A DNA stretch of 64,000 nucleotides from Romanomermis culicivorax (Eukaryota > Nematoda > Enoplea > Mermithida > Mermithidae): the NCBI GenBank assembly GCA_963922205.1, contig CAWUHX010000272.1, positions 186,001-250,000 on the forward strand, in the 5' to 3' direction. Below the pieces are notes generated by a model. That model searched no databases, had not been told where the DNA came from, and was given only the letters and a program-made list of their open reading frames with translations. Within the stretch, counting starts at the first letter, position 1. Every line of letters starts with the position of its first letter. Shown piece after piece: positions 33,543-44,528 of the stretch. The translations under genes were made by a program, and so were the position numbers.

Positions 33543-36500
33543 AAAAGACTCGTTAAGTGCCTTTCAGGATCCTCAAAACGATGGACATCAGCTGAGTAGA
33601 GACTTTTCTAGTCGATTGAAAACGTACAAAGTAATTTTTCCGCTCATTAAGTTTTGGAATAAATGTTGATGAAATTTTGTTTAGTCATTCTGGTGGTCGG
33701 TGAAGCCAGCTACGTGGTCACCTTGGCTGTGCGCCCGAAATGGTTGGATCTGTATTTCGAGAGACATGATTCAATGTTTATCTTGTCGGGAGTACACATC
33801 GTCGCAAGTTCCTGCCGCGGGCGATCACAATTTGTGTGAGAATTTTTTTATGATAGATCAAATTTATCAATCTTTTTCGCGTGCACGAATTATTTTCCAC
33901 TCATTTTTACAGACAACAAATGCATTGATAAGTTCAAAAGATCATTGATTGAGTCGCACAAGCCTGATTGTGTATTTCGATCGAATCCGACGCCTATAGA
34001 AAGATGTACACCAGAAATATCCAATCGAAAAATTGCCTTAGAATTGTTTAAGAAACGTTACGAAAGCATCAGAGATCTCATCGGCACAGAAAAAAATTTT
34101 TCAATTCGAAGTGCCGACAGACTGGTGAGTGAACTAATTAACCTCTTCTCTCATATTTCTATATCCAGAAGTGGCGTAATGTATTCATAAAATTTAGGAA
34201 TGTCACATGCTGTAATGTTATGACGGTGGATGACCACTATATTTCAAATAGGATTGATGTATTTTAGCTTTTTCGAAAATCGCAATAAAGGTGAATTCAT
34301 CAAAGCCCACATGAGAAAGTTGAGAAATGTTTTGTTCTGGTCGGCTTTATAAAAAATTACATTGTTTATAAAATGTATGTATAAATCTCGGATTTTTAGT
34401 CCAAACCTCAACTAACCAATTGGTTTGATAGTTTTCGGTCCGATTTGGAAGTAGAAAATTTAGCCGTGCTGATTAATGCCACACAGTTGAAAATTTTCTG
34501 AATAACTCGTTAAAAAATTTTTATTTCTCAGGGAATCGACGGTGACGAGTTGAGTCTATTAGAATCGTTAGTAAATGATGAAAAAATATCGAAGCAAGCT
34601 TTGGTACTTTCTTTGTGCGGTTGGTCAGCTTACGCAGAAAGTAGCAGGTAATGGTCCTCTGAAATTAATACTACGCCTTAAAATAAGAACCAACTAGTTT
34701 AGCGTGGACACTATTCTCAGAATCCCTGAAAGTTTAAAATGGGTTGCTATTTTTCCCGAAGCTTTCATCTCAACCTATAGTGTTTAATATGGAATAAATA
34801 GCAAAGGTATTAAAAATCTGCTCGATTCGACTTTAATATATCGAATTGATATCATTTTCCAGGTTTAGTGTATCGTGTGATCAATGTAATCGTATTGTTA
34901 ATTTGTGTTTATTCGCTAAAATACCGCAACAGTTCGAAAATGACAATATTTTTCCACCCGACATTAAAAAATCCAAAAAAGAAGTAATTCTTGAATTAAT
35001 TTCGTTTGCGAAAAGAGAATATATGCAGATTCTTTATTTCAGGAAAGGACGTTTTCACCAATAAACGAACATTACCGGTGGTGTCCATGGCTCCAAAACG
35101 CCCAAATTATTTCGTCTATTTATAATACGAAGAAAGGCATCGAGGGAATGCCGAATAGATGGAAAGCTGTTTTATCGCTGTTGATAAAACCGATTGAATT
35201 ATCAGGCGAGCATTTGTTCAAGGTAATATTGAAAGTTGCTTTCCTTTGCTTCTGACAGCGAAACATTTCACTTTCGAAATTCTTAAATTACAAATGTTAT
35301 AGAGCTGGCAGTTGAAATGATACTTCCTAGCTGGTCATATTCCCTCTAACATGCATAAATATGGCCAGCAGTGGTATAAGTTCGCTTGTACCATACGTGT
35401 AACTTGGGGAAAGTGTTATATGATTTCTTCAAGATTCTCCGGTCATATGACGATCATTGATCCAAGGCAGGCATGCACTGCAAGAATTCTTAGGGGAGAG
35501 GATCCTCAGACTTTTCATCGAGGAGGGTGGGGTGGGTGAGCAAAAAAAACAAAAAAAATCGCTAGCATTTTTTAAAATAATCAAAAAACGGTCTTTAAAA
35601 AAGTTCAAGGAGGGGTGTTGGACGGTTTTTTTCGGGTCAGAGCGGCAAGTCTTGGGTCTCAGGTAGGAGGGTTTACCTCCCCTTGACCCTCCTTTATGTG
35701 CATGTATGATGCAAGGTATGAAACCTCCATCCACGTATGAAGAAAAGCTGGAAAATGTCCGAGAAATAATTTTTGAACAAAATTTTTCGGCGCTTAAACA
35801 CGAATTTTAACAACTATAAAGAATATATCAAATTCCTTCAATCGAACATTCAAATGTGTTCTTGACCATACATGAACATAGGGGTTGTAGGGGGTAGACC
35901 CTCCCATACATGTAGCGGGAGCCCCGAGGTCTGGGGGGGATTGAACGACTTTTTTGGGCCGGGGATCAGTAATTCCCAAAATTTTGGGGGGAGGGGTCTC
36001 TCAAGGAAAAAAATTGATTTTTTTCACGACAAAAGTCCGAAAAATAGTTCAAAAAGTTGTAATTTTTTGCTAAAAAGACCGAAAAAATGTATTCGTGGCG
36101 CAAAGCGCTCAGAAAATTCACATTTTTGACCAGCATCGCAGAATGTCAATACGCAAAAAAACTTTCCGGCGTTTCAGGCAGAAAAGATTAATAGCTTTTT
36201 TGGGCTCTCACTTGTCATCATAGAGGACTTAACCGTCGATTTCTCATGTTATTCAAAGTCATTATGTTCTCGGATAGCTTGCTGGAAAATTTTTTCCACA
36301 GTGCTTGTAGATTAGACTTCGATCAAACTCAAAAATTTCAAATGTTTCCTGAATTTTAATGAATTAACGGCTCTAAAATGTTATTGAATAAATGTTGAAT
36401 GACATCTCTTTTTTGATCGATCGCCGTGATGCTCAATATTTACATTTCTTTTAAAAATAACCTAGCATTGGAATTTATTCACGCATACTGATATTATAAA

Positions 36501-39500
36501 ATTGGCTTGCAAAAATTTGGAATGGCTTGTAAAATTTGAGGTCAACAAGCCACTTGGCTTGTGACTCGTAGGTCAAAAAAAAACCCTGATTTGATTTCAG
36601 CTGAATTATTATAGTTTATTTTTAATAAACTACTTCTAAATTCAAAAAAAACCAATACTGTTAAATTGTTGACAGGAAGGTTTTACTGTATGATTTTTCA
36701 TTCAGAAAATTGTTGAAGGCTAGTTGTATAAATCCACAAATTTTTAGCTCTATGTGAGTTATGGTTTGGCAAAAGCCAAAAAGTTCCATTTTTCTCATTC
36801 AGAACCATTTCTGGATAAATAGACTATATATATTATACGTCAGACCCGAATCAAAATTGTGATAATTTTTTCGGGTCCGGGTCCAAAATTTCGGAAATAT
36901 CGGGTCCAGGTCCAAAATTTTGAGAATATCGGGTCCGGGTCCAGCAAAACGGTCGGGTAATTTCGGGTCCGCGTACCCGATACATCTCTACTGTGTATGG
37001 ACATACATGTAATTGGGGAAGTGCCATGGAAACCCCTCCCCCTGAAAATGTATCTAGCCATTGCGCGACCGCCCCCCACGATTTTCCAATCCAATGGCTA
37101 GCCATATGGTAGCCCTAGGGACCCCATACTTTTGGTTGGAAAAATACTGAAAATTGTCAATTCTTTGATGAAAAATGTCAATTTTTGAACAAAAAATGGT
37201 AAAAAATGTGAATTTTCTTGGCGCTTCGCGCCACCGCCATGAATACATTTTTTCGGTCTTTTTAGAAAAAATTACTTTTTTTAACTATTTTTCGGACTTT
37301 TTTCGTTAAAAGTCAATCTTTTTCCCTCGAGAGACCCCTTCCCCCCAAAATTTTGAGAATTGCTGACCCCCGGCCCAAAAAAAAGTGGCCCGACCCCCCC
37401 CCCCCCCAGACCTCGGGGCTCCGTTACATGTATGCTTCCCCCCCCCCCAATTACATGTATGAACCCTCCTACCCAGAGGTCCCCAAGGTCGAAAATTTAG
37501 GTAGGGGTAAAATCTGAAATTTTAAGGGTAGTACTTGAAATATGCCGTGACCTTTTTTTCTTTTTTTTTCTTGCTCTCAGCTTTTTGCTAAGGAGGGGGG
37601 AGTTGTAGTTTCTCGAACTTACATAACTGATTAATACCTCTACTTTATGCTTTTTACAGTCAAAAAACATTTACCATTTCAACTCCATTTTCCAGCTCCC
37701 AATCCTGCAACTTCAATGCACTAATTATAGGTACAGAATAGTCACACTTTGAAGACTGTTGTGCCAACTGATTCCTGCACATTTCAAGAATCGGGCACAA
37801 CATACGTTTGGAAACATTGTTTCAACCAGCATCTTCAGCAGTAAAAGTGCTACCAATTGAAAGTCCTGATGCTGAATGTGACTAGTAATCCCATTAGACT
37901 ATGAACTACGAGTTTGAAACCAAGTACCACTTCTGATCCACGTCAACAGACCTCACGTGTCTCAACTCATAGCAGGAAAGTATGCCACAGCTTGGGTAAC
38001 CATACACGCACAGAAGACCCAACGCAGAAGCGGAGAAAAGGAAAGGAGAGCATGAAGAGGCAGAATTTTAAGAACATAATGTTTTTCTTCCCTAGGGGCG
38101 ATTTTTTGATTAATGACATATACATAAGTCATTATTTCATCTCCCAATTATATTTATAATGATTTCCTACAAGTAGTATATATTAATGTACTGATATCCT
38201 TTCCTAAAAATCGCTATATGGCACAGAAGTTGCATACTTTCCCATTATCATTTGCTCAGTAAATGTGTCAAAAAGAGCAGTGAGTAATTCCTCAGAATCA
38301 CACATTCTGCAATTTTTCTCGAGTTAGTATAACCTACTGGGGAGAGGATGAAGTCTACCAAATTTTTTGGTATAGTGAGCTGTTTTTATGGGGGTAGTAA
38401 ATGAATTTACAAATCTAAGACGGGGGTAATACCCCCCCCCCCCCCCCATGGGGTGCTCTGCTCCTACCTGAGACCTTGAACACCCCTCTGGACCCAAAAA
38501 AAATCGTCAAACACTCCCACTGAACTTTTTCCAAGACAGCTTTTTTGATAATTTTCTATGCATATTTTGTATGAAAAATTTGCTTAGGGAACTTTTTTTT
38601 GTTTTTTCGCTTTCCCATCCCCCCTCTCACCCGCGTCGGTAAAAAGTCCAGGATACCGCCCGTTAAAAATTCTTGCCGTGCATGTCTGTTGTTGACATTC
38701 CTCACTCCTTGGAAACATAGAATGTTTGTGTCACTTGGAGAATCAGTACTTCTCCGAAATTTGATTAAAAAAGTGGTTCGTGCATGGTCAAACGTTGATA
38801 ATCATGTGGAACTATTGGCAATCTGATGTTAAAATTAGCTTTATCTTGGACGTTTGCACTTGAGTACAGATATGTCGAATAAGACTGTAAAGTGAAAACA
38901 TTTGTTCAATGACATGAAAAATGATATTCATGAGTTGCCAGTTGAGGGTGATTATTATTGAAAAATAAATCCATGGAATTTTTTAATAGAAAGAGTTGAC
39001 AAATTGAATTCAGAATGCAGAAATGTATTGCAACCTGACCGATGCAGTGTGTTGCATGATGATTGGAGACATCCCGGCTGCCACATGTATATGCTAGAAT
39101 AAAGTGCAATATACCACCTTTTATAAAATATCGTACATCAGATAAACTACATTACATTGTTTAGAGTTTAAATTTATATGTTGGAAACAAGTTACAGCAA
39201 AACTGCTCAGAAATTTGCTTCGTTTCAGTTGTAACTAAAAAATGAGTTTTGATTTGAACACTGCTCGCCTTATTGATCGAGTTCAAGCTTCAGCATTTTA
39301 TCAAGTAAATTAGCTGGAGCAAGCCTTATTTCAACACATTGGGTTGCGAGGGAGCTTAGAAAATCGGCAAATTAGTTTTTCCGAAATTGGAAAAAAACCT
39401 GAAGAATTCAAATTGTTGACGTCCTGAAACATTGTCTCAAGAATCAAAAGCTATCATTGAACATTGGTTATCAAAGAGACACTTCTCGTGAATGGGCAAA

Positions 39501-42500
39501 GGAAATTCTATCAAGGAGGAAGAAAAAATTATCAGTTCATCACTTTATTCAAAAAATTGTGTGTCGTCCATTTACCGGTGTTTCAAACCCGCTCCAAACG
39601 AATTTGAATCGTGAAAATCGTTTGTTTTGGCCCATTTTCCGAAGGATTATGATCATCTGGATTTTCTAAACTTTGCATTCAGCGATGAATTTTTCATTTA
39701 CGGAATAAGAAAGCCCAATCACCGAAATGACTGCGTTTGGGCGCTAGAAGCGGGCGAAATCCATGATTCGCTGAGACTACGAGCAGTGGTCAAAAATCCG
39801 ATGTGCATTTGACTTTTTTGATGTTTACGCTGAAGAGAATAATGCGGGTAATCAATGAAGAATGCCAGTCTTGGAATGGTACTAATTTTCGGCAAACAAT
39901 TCTATTAAAACACGTGATTCCATTTTTGAATGATGAGGAAAATGTGGTCAGCATTGGTGCACCCACTTTTGTTCATGACCATGCGCAAGGATTTTTTCGG
40001 GTGGAAAATCACAAGCCAAATAGACCTAAATTTTTAGTAACCAGAAATCTGTAATTGAAGAAAATCAACGCACTCTTGAATGTAATCGAATTATATGGAT
40101 ATCCAATCAATTGATATGTGTTCAAAAAATAACTGTTCATAGTTTTATTTCTAATCAGTGTTTTTTGTGTAAGCCTCTTTATACTTGTACACAGAAGATC
40201 AGCCAAAAAATGGTTGTATGAAGAATTTTCTTTTTGTTCACAAAAAAAACATGATTTTTTGTGGATTTTTGCACAAACCTTCTACGTAGCATTCAAGTTG
40301 ATGTCTTTTATATGTAGCGCAAAAGTACAGGGTATTGAAAAATGTAGCTTCTGCACTTATCCCTTATGTTGTGTCCATACATTTAATGGACCCCCCGTGG
40401 TCTGGGGGTTCGGCGACTTTTTCGGCCGGGCACCGGATTCCCCAAAATTTTACGGTAGGGGTCTATCAACGGGAGAAATCGATTTTTTCGCCGGATCGCC
40501 ATTATAAATGTCCCAAAAATGATTGAAAGAATATTATTTTTTGTCTAAAAAACCTTGAAAAAGTATTCGTAGTGCGAAGCTTGACATATTTGACTTTTTT
40601 TATTAAATAATTGACATTTTTCATTAAAAAACCAATTTTTCAGTATTTTTCTGGCCAAAAATATGGGGTTCCTTATGACTATCATATGGCTAGGCATAGG
40701 ATTGACATGATGTTTAGCTAGCCATATGGTCGACTATTTATGGGAGGCGTTCCTATGACACTTCCCTTCTCCAATGACATGTATATGGTTGTGTCCTATC
40801 TTTTCGGCGCGTTGAGGCGAAAAAATATTCCGTTTCTGACATTCTAAAGGGTCATATCATTTATACTTGCGTTTTTCAACGGAACGCAACGAATCGCCAA
40901 TAGCTTGAAGCGTTCAGCCTAAAAATCTAACTTCGGTGGGAAAGGATAACTGCGATTTTGCGGCAAATGACCGACGGTAACTTCCAACCGAACCGAACGA
41001 AAATTTCCATTTCGTTCGGTTACGTTGTGACGATTGCATTCCGTTCCGTTGGAAAAGGCAAATATATGTAAATGACCCTTGAAAAGCTGGAAAATTAGTT
41101 TAAGGTATTCAGTTAACATAAGGTTCAAATTTTCTGTTCAAAAACATGTCTATATCATTTTACAAATTAGAATAATATACTCATACTTTCACAAGTTTGA
41201 GAAACTTCGAGTTAAACTTGAAATTTCTGGAAATCACTTCCATGATGCTTATGACTTCAAACTCGGCCTCATGTTTAAAATTATAGTTACGAAGAAGTTG
41301 AAAAACTAGATTTTGACTTGTGAAATTTATCTTTTTCCTGTCGAACGACCCACATTTTTTCTCGTTTTCGAAAATTTTTTTCCCAAAAAGTAGGATCTGT
41401 AGAAAAAGCAGTGAATGAACCAATTCGAAGATTTAGAAAATGAAATCCTACGCGAAGTGCCGATACATTTTTAGGTGTTTTTTGATTTTAGAGCCTGCAG
41501 AACACTTACTTTAAATCAAAAATTAAATGAGAATACCGATAATTCACTAACACGTAAAGATATATGATCGGTTTATTATTAAGTACTTTTAAACCGGAAA
41601 AGTGGCAAAAACTTGCACTGTCGCCAAAATCATTTGCACCAAGTTTGATTGATTTTTTCTCAAAAAAAATGTTGAAGGCTAGTTTGGTAAGCTCAGAAAT
41701 TTTCATTCATGTTTGGCATGTAGTTCAGCAGAAAATCGTAAAAATAAAAAATAGTATTTGCTTTCCATTGGTACTATTTACAAGCATTTCAAGAAAAACA
41801 GACTATAAATCAGAATTTTTAGGAGCCAAAACAGCTCCTAGACCTAAAGTTTTAGGAACCAAGGCCCAGGAAATGACTAAAAAATATACATTAAATCGAA
41901 TGTCGAAAAATCTGCTTCGAAAGCGAGGTCACAAATTTTGGAGAAATAGCATGTGGCGGGGCAACAGTCCAGATTTGAATCTCACTGAAAATTTTTGAGA
42001 AATTGTTAAAAATTGAGTGGAACGTTTGATGCATCTACAGGCTGGTAAAAAACGTCACTCGAGGGAAACGTTAAAAAGTTTGCATCTCATTTCAACTGAA
42101 TCAGAATACGACATTGAACTTTATCGAAACTTTTGTGTTCTATGTCAGAACGTATTCGACAGGTTAGGGAGACAAATTGCAGTGAAACATATTCAAACTC
42201 GCATTTTCTGTGGATTTTAAGGTAGATTTTCTTTTTGCTCCATAAATCGAGTCAGGTCCGATATGTCAACTTGAAAAATAGTTCATTGAACGCAGAATTG
42301 AATTCCCTACATGCAATGACAATTATTTATAGCTTATACCCGTATGCCTGCTGGCGTGTCTCCAATCATTTTGCAACACCGTGTGCAAATTGCAATTGTT
42401 AGTATATTTTCACAATATAAAATACAAAATACGGAAGTGAAAACTGGTAAATCACCCACCCCCCGAAAAAATGACGATTTTAAAGGTTTCAGGTAACCGG

Positions 42501-43767
42501 TACATCCCTACCAAAATGCATCATTTAATCAATCTCGGAAAGCGAAACACTAATAATGTCGATAGCTTCTTTGATAATAATTTCCATTCTGCGTGGAGGA
42601 AAACCTACAATCTTCGTGCTTGGATCAGATACAAGCGAAGTTTCCTTTTTCGACTACTTTTATTCACGTGTCAGTGTAAAAAATGTCCACTGACAAGAAC
42701 GACTAGTGTAACATAACTCAGCTTGCTCTCGGCCATGGGACACACCATAACAAGGGAATAGTGACATTCCGTTGGAAAACGTTTATTCATGAGTGAGAAA
42801 AATCTATAATGAATATACATATAATTAAGGGGAAGTGCCATAGGGCCTTCAAATCGTTTGAAATATAGTGACACTCTAAGATTTCCCAATCACATTTCTA
42901 AGATGGGACAGCCATAGGAATCCTGTCGGACAAAAACTCAATAATGTTAATAGTTAGTGGAAAATAGTCATTAAAATTGGTCAAAAATTTCAGTATTCTC
43001 GGCCCTTGTGTTTGTGGTTTTTTAGACAATAATTACTATTTCTTGGACCAGTTTTGGACTTTTTAGGCAGAAAAAGACGTTTTTGACCTCCGCCTCTTAA
43101 ATTCTGGACAATCGATGACCCCTCCATCAAAATGTCGCCTGACTCCCCTCCTATAAGACCTTGGAGCTCCATGTATTACAACGAATTAGCAAAATAAATA
43201 TTTTTCAACATATATGTAATGGAGCTCGCGGAGGTGTGAGATTCGGTCATAAATATGGTCATAGGCCGCCCAATACTTAAGACGGTGTCGTTGGAGTGAG
43301 AAAAATCAAAATGTTGACTCAAAAGTCCGAAAAAATGGAATCAGCGATTTATGTCGAAATTCGTATTTTTATGGCGCTTAGGCAAAAAATATTTTGACTG
43401 TTTCGGATCTTTTATTTCAAAACTGACTATTTTATGCTACTCTAGTCTTTTATCCTTTAGGGTTGGGTGTCCATTCCGATAGCCGCATGATGGGTGATTA
43501 ATGGTCGTTGATTTGTTGTGAGAGATTCCTATGTTTCCCTTCCCTTATTTACATTTCCCGACAATTTCAATTTGCCTTTCTGAGTTGCATGATTAGTGAT
43601 CCCGTCCAATGCCTTCACAAGTTTTTCTAATTAATTTATTTTATTTTTCCTTGTATAGTCAATAGGCTACGATCATTTTATTCCAGGAAGATCTTACCGA
43701 GCACTACGTCCTAGCTAAATCGTTGCTGGATGAAGCAATCAACAAAGTGATTTCGAGTATTCCTTAA
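33543..43767 (+). CDS. ZC3HC1: ZC3HC1/NIPA-like C3HC zinc-finger protein (7 exons seen, 5' end missing)
   Basis: Exons are 33543-33630, 33685-33835, 33913-34124, 34532-34647, 34863-34983, 35043-35222 and, probably, 43687-43767 with TAA. Phases agree at every junction. The first zinc finger shows KPATWSPWLCARNGWICISR, then CLSC, then SHKPDC, the C3HC pattern of ZC3HC1 (NIPA), a nuclear protein of the pore basket and F-box family in vertebrates. The second C3HC unit follows: LSLCGWSAYAESSR, CDQC and EHYRWCPWL, then RWKAVLSLL. Order and spacing match the family. The exon at 33543 begins inside a codon, so at least one upstream exon is missing. The last exon follows an 8.5 kb transposon-filled intron and is chosen by phase, acceptor, stop and AATAAA; it is the least certain part. 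Confidence 0.85.
34990..35042 (+). other. Short intron, typical of the host genes
   Basis: The 59-base intron at 34984-35042 (GTAATT to TTTCAG) of the ZC3HC1-like gene can be read through for most of its length, so a single-frame search would merge the flanking exons wrongly. Splicing is needed to reach the ERTFSPINEHYRWCPW segment. Confidence 0.75.
35462..35715. mobile_element. Short repeat with CATGCACTGCAAGAATT end
   Basis: CAGGCATGCACTGCAAGAATT at 35468 matches in reverse AAAATTCTTGCCGTGCATGTCTG at 38665-38690. Both are followed by G- or C-rich and A-rich blocks. Two members of another short-element family inside the ZC3HC1 intron; the far ends are unclear. Confidence 0.5.
35905..36130. 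mobile_element. MITE-like repeat, ACATGTAA family (copy 4, right end lost)
   Basis: Starts CATACATGTAGCGGGAGCC and follows copy 2 through GGCGCAAAGCGCTC and TTCACATTTTTGACCA. It stops at 36131, where hAT-type sequence begins. Confidence 0.8.
36131..36598. mobile_element. hAT-type element piece with ACAAGCC motif
   Basis: The right end AAAAAAAAACCCTG with repeated GGCTTGT/ACAAGCC blocks (36505-36598) matches 57780-57878. The inner part shares TCATCATAGAGGACTTAACC with the 17756-20839 element (about 20421), which carries a different end motif. The left end is missing. Confidence 0.75.
36840..36995. repeat. hAT subterminal repeat block, GGGTCCGGGTCC, end CATCTCTA
   Basis: Repeats of CGGGTCCGGGTCCA end in GATACATCTCTACTG. 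The terminus is of the TAGNGATG type with a GGACCC motif in place of GGATCC. Left partner not found. Confidence 0.65.
37002..37464. mobile_element. MITE-like repeat, ACATGTAA family (copy 5, reversed) plus solo end
   Basis: Bounded by CATACATGTAATTGGGG (37002) and GGGCTCCGTTACATGTATG (37434). It is the reverse of copy 2, with hairpin GGCGCTTCGCGCC at about 37220. A further CCCCCAATTACATGTATG (to 37464) is a solo end abutting it. Confidence 0.85.
37474..37545. mobile_element. ~190-bp repeat, GGGGGTATTACCC family (reversed partial copy)
   Basis: CCAGAGGTCCCCAAGGTC and TAGGTAGGGGTAAAATCTG are the reverse of the right half of 3965-4155. A GACGGGGGTAATACCCCCC block at about 38423-38445 may be the displaced other half. 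Confidence 0.6.
37546..39040. other. ZC3HC1 intron, no gene seen
   Basis: Short frames only. Contains the CATGCACGGCAAGAATT-type repeat end (38665-38690) and a C-run (38433-38448). Confidence 0.4.
39240..40054 (+). pseudogene. Tc1/mariner transposase, N-terminal and central fragment
   Basis: Several frames together show NRENRLFWPIF, then DEFFIYGIRKPNHRNDCVWA (39640-39760), matching the W-x-FSDE-F---VW segment around the first Asp of Tc1/mariner transposases. It continues with NGTNFRQTILLKHVIPFLND and VHDHAQGF, around the second catalytic Asp. Multiple frameshifts and stops. Inactive. Confidence 0.8.
40158..40230. mobile_element. Possible CAGTGTTTTTTGTG element end
   Basis: CAGTGTTTTTTGTGTAAGCC resembles the ends at 17756 and 27835. 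TTGTACAC follows. No partner end found; weak. Confidence 0.35.
40376..40784. mobile_element. MITE-like repeat, ACATGTAA family (copy 6)
   Basis: Starts CATACATTTAATGGACCCCC and ends CCAATGACATGTAT. Interior order matches copy 2 but is more diverged; the hairpin is eroded to GTGCGAAGCTTG. Inserted within the broken Tc1 element. Confidence 0.75.
40867..41062. mobile_element. Small TIR element with GAACGNAACG motif
   Basis: Left TTTTTCAACGGAACGCAACG and right CATTCCGTTCCGTTGGAAAAG are inverted repeats. The interior repeats GAACG/CGTTC (AACCGAACGAAA, TTCGTTCGGTTACG). About 195 bp, non-coding. Family unknown. Confidence 0.7.
41840..42220 (+). pseudogene. Tc1/mariner transposase, C-terminal fragment
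   Basis: KFWRNSMWRGNSPDLNLTEN is the W-x-NSPDLNPIEN block holding the third catalytic acidic residue, here followed by F and a stop instead of the usual W. A second frame (42017-42220) continues the helical C-terminus. Separated from the N-terminal fragment by about 1.8 kb of insertions. Confidence 0.82.
42808..43176. mobile_element. MITE-like repeat, ACATGTAA family (copy 7, reversed, diverged)
   Basis: Starts ATACATATAATTAAGGGG, followed by AAGTGCCATAGGG; ends GACCTTGGAGCTCCATGTATT. Order of blocks is the reverse of copy 2. Confidence 0.7.
43210..43556. mobile_element. MITE-like repeat, ACATGTAA family (copy 8, diverged)
   Basis: Starts ATATATGTAATGGAGCTCG and ends CCCTTCCCTTATTTACATTT. 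ATTTTTATGGCGCTTAGGC replaces the hairpin. Lies just upstream of the predicted last ZC3HC1 exon. Confidence 0.65.
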
Positions 43768-43793
43768 TTCACTCAATTGGCTGTATTGTTTGA

Positions 43794-43799
43794 AATAAA
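43794..43799 (+). promoter_or_regulatory. Putative polyadenylation signal of ZC3HC1-like gene
   Basis: AATAAA 26 bases after the predicted stop codon at 43765-43767. It supports 43687-43767 being a terminal exon. Confidence 0.55.
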
Positions 43800-44528
43800 C
43801 TATAAATGCGTTCAGAAGAACTGGGCTCGCAGTATTCTTCAGTTTATTTCAATTCAATTACTGCGGTATGAGGAAAGCAAAAGGCAACTTGATCAAACTT
43901 CGGAATTTTGCACTTGAGAGGAAAGGTTGACCTTCCGTTTGATATACACAGTTTGGTTCACCAATATCAACATGTTTCAGAGTTTTTGTCGAGTATTTTG
44001 ATAAACAACCTGAAGGCGGATTGCGTAGGGCCTGCCGGCTTGTGCGTACACACCATCTGAAAATGAACCATAACTACTATGTAATCCAGTAATCTGTTAT
44101 GTTAGGGCAAATAAATGTCACTGTCGTGGAGACCTGTTCTATCGGCCTTCTTGTCATGACTATTAAATGTCTGCGACAAGCACTGAATTTCGAAATCATA
44201 ACGAAAGAAATTGTAGGTTTTGACGTTTCACTATTGTTTCGTTGCACAAAGGCCTGAAGGTGTGGTCACAACGTACGGAATGAAGTCACTTTACTTTTAG
44301 AAAATTAACAATTTTCTGCAATTAAACTATTTTAATAGCTTCATATCGCAACTCATTTGTAAGGGAATAAAATTATAAGTAAGGTCAACGAACGTTGAAT
44401 GGATAAACTTTTGATCATGCATACAGAAAAAAATCACACGGATCGAAGATGTCCATTTCACCGGGGGAGTAAAGCCACTTAAGCATAATATATCAACGAA
44501 CAAGTAAAGATGTCAGTTACTCAATCAA
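43800..44528. other. Intergenic space between convergent genes
   Basis: No gene seen. It should contain the 3' UTR of the STAC-like gene; no perfect AATAAA in the right sense was spotted. Confidence 0.4.

Larger units (their letters stand above)
39043..42388 (+). mobile_element. Degenerate Tc1/mariner-type element
   Basis: The left end GTGTTGCATGATGATTGGAG (about 39049) and the reverse-complemented right end GTGTTGCAAAATGATTGGAG (about 42375) match over ~60 bases, continuing with GACA-CCGGCTG-like and GTATA-GCTA-AA blocks. It encodes broken pieces of a DDE transposase at 39240-40050 and 41840-42220. The middle is displaced by later insertions (about 40020-41840), including an ACATGTAA MITE. 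Confidence 0.75.

Noticed and set aside
37890-37935. Possible tRNA-derived SINE (GAGTTTGAAACC resembling a B box)
   Set aside because: No convincing A box, no cloverleaf pairing and no second copy noticed.
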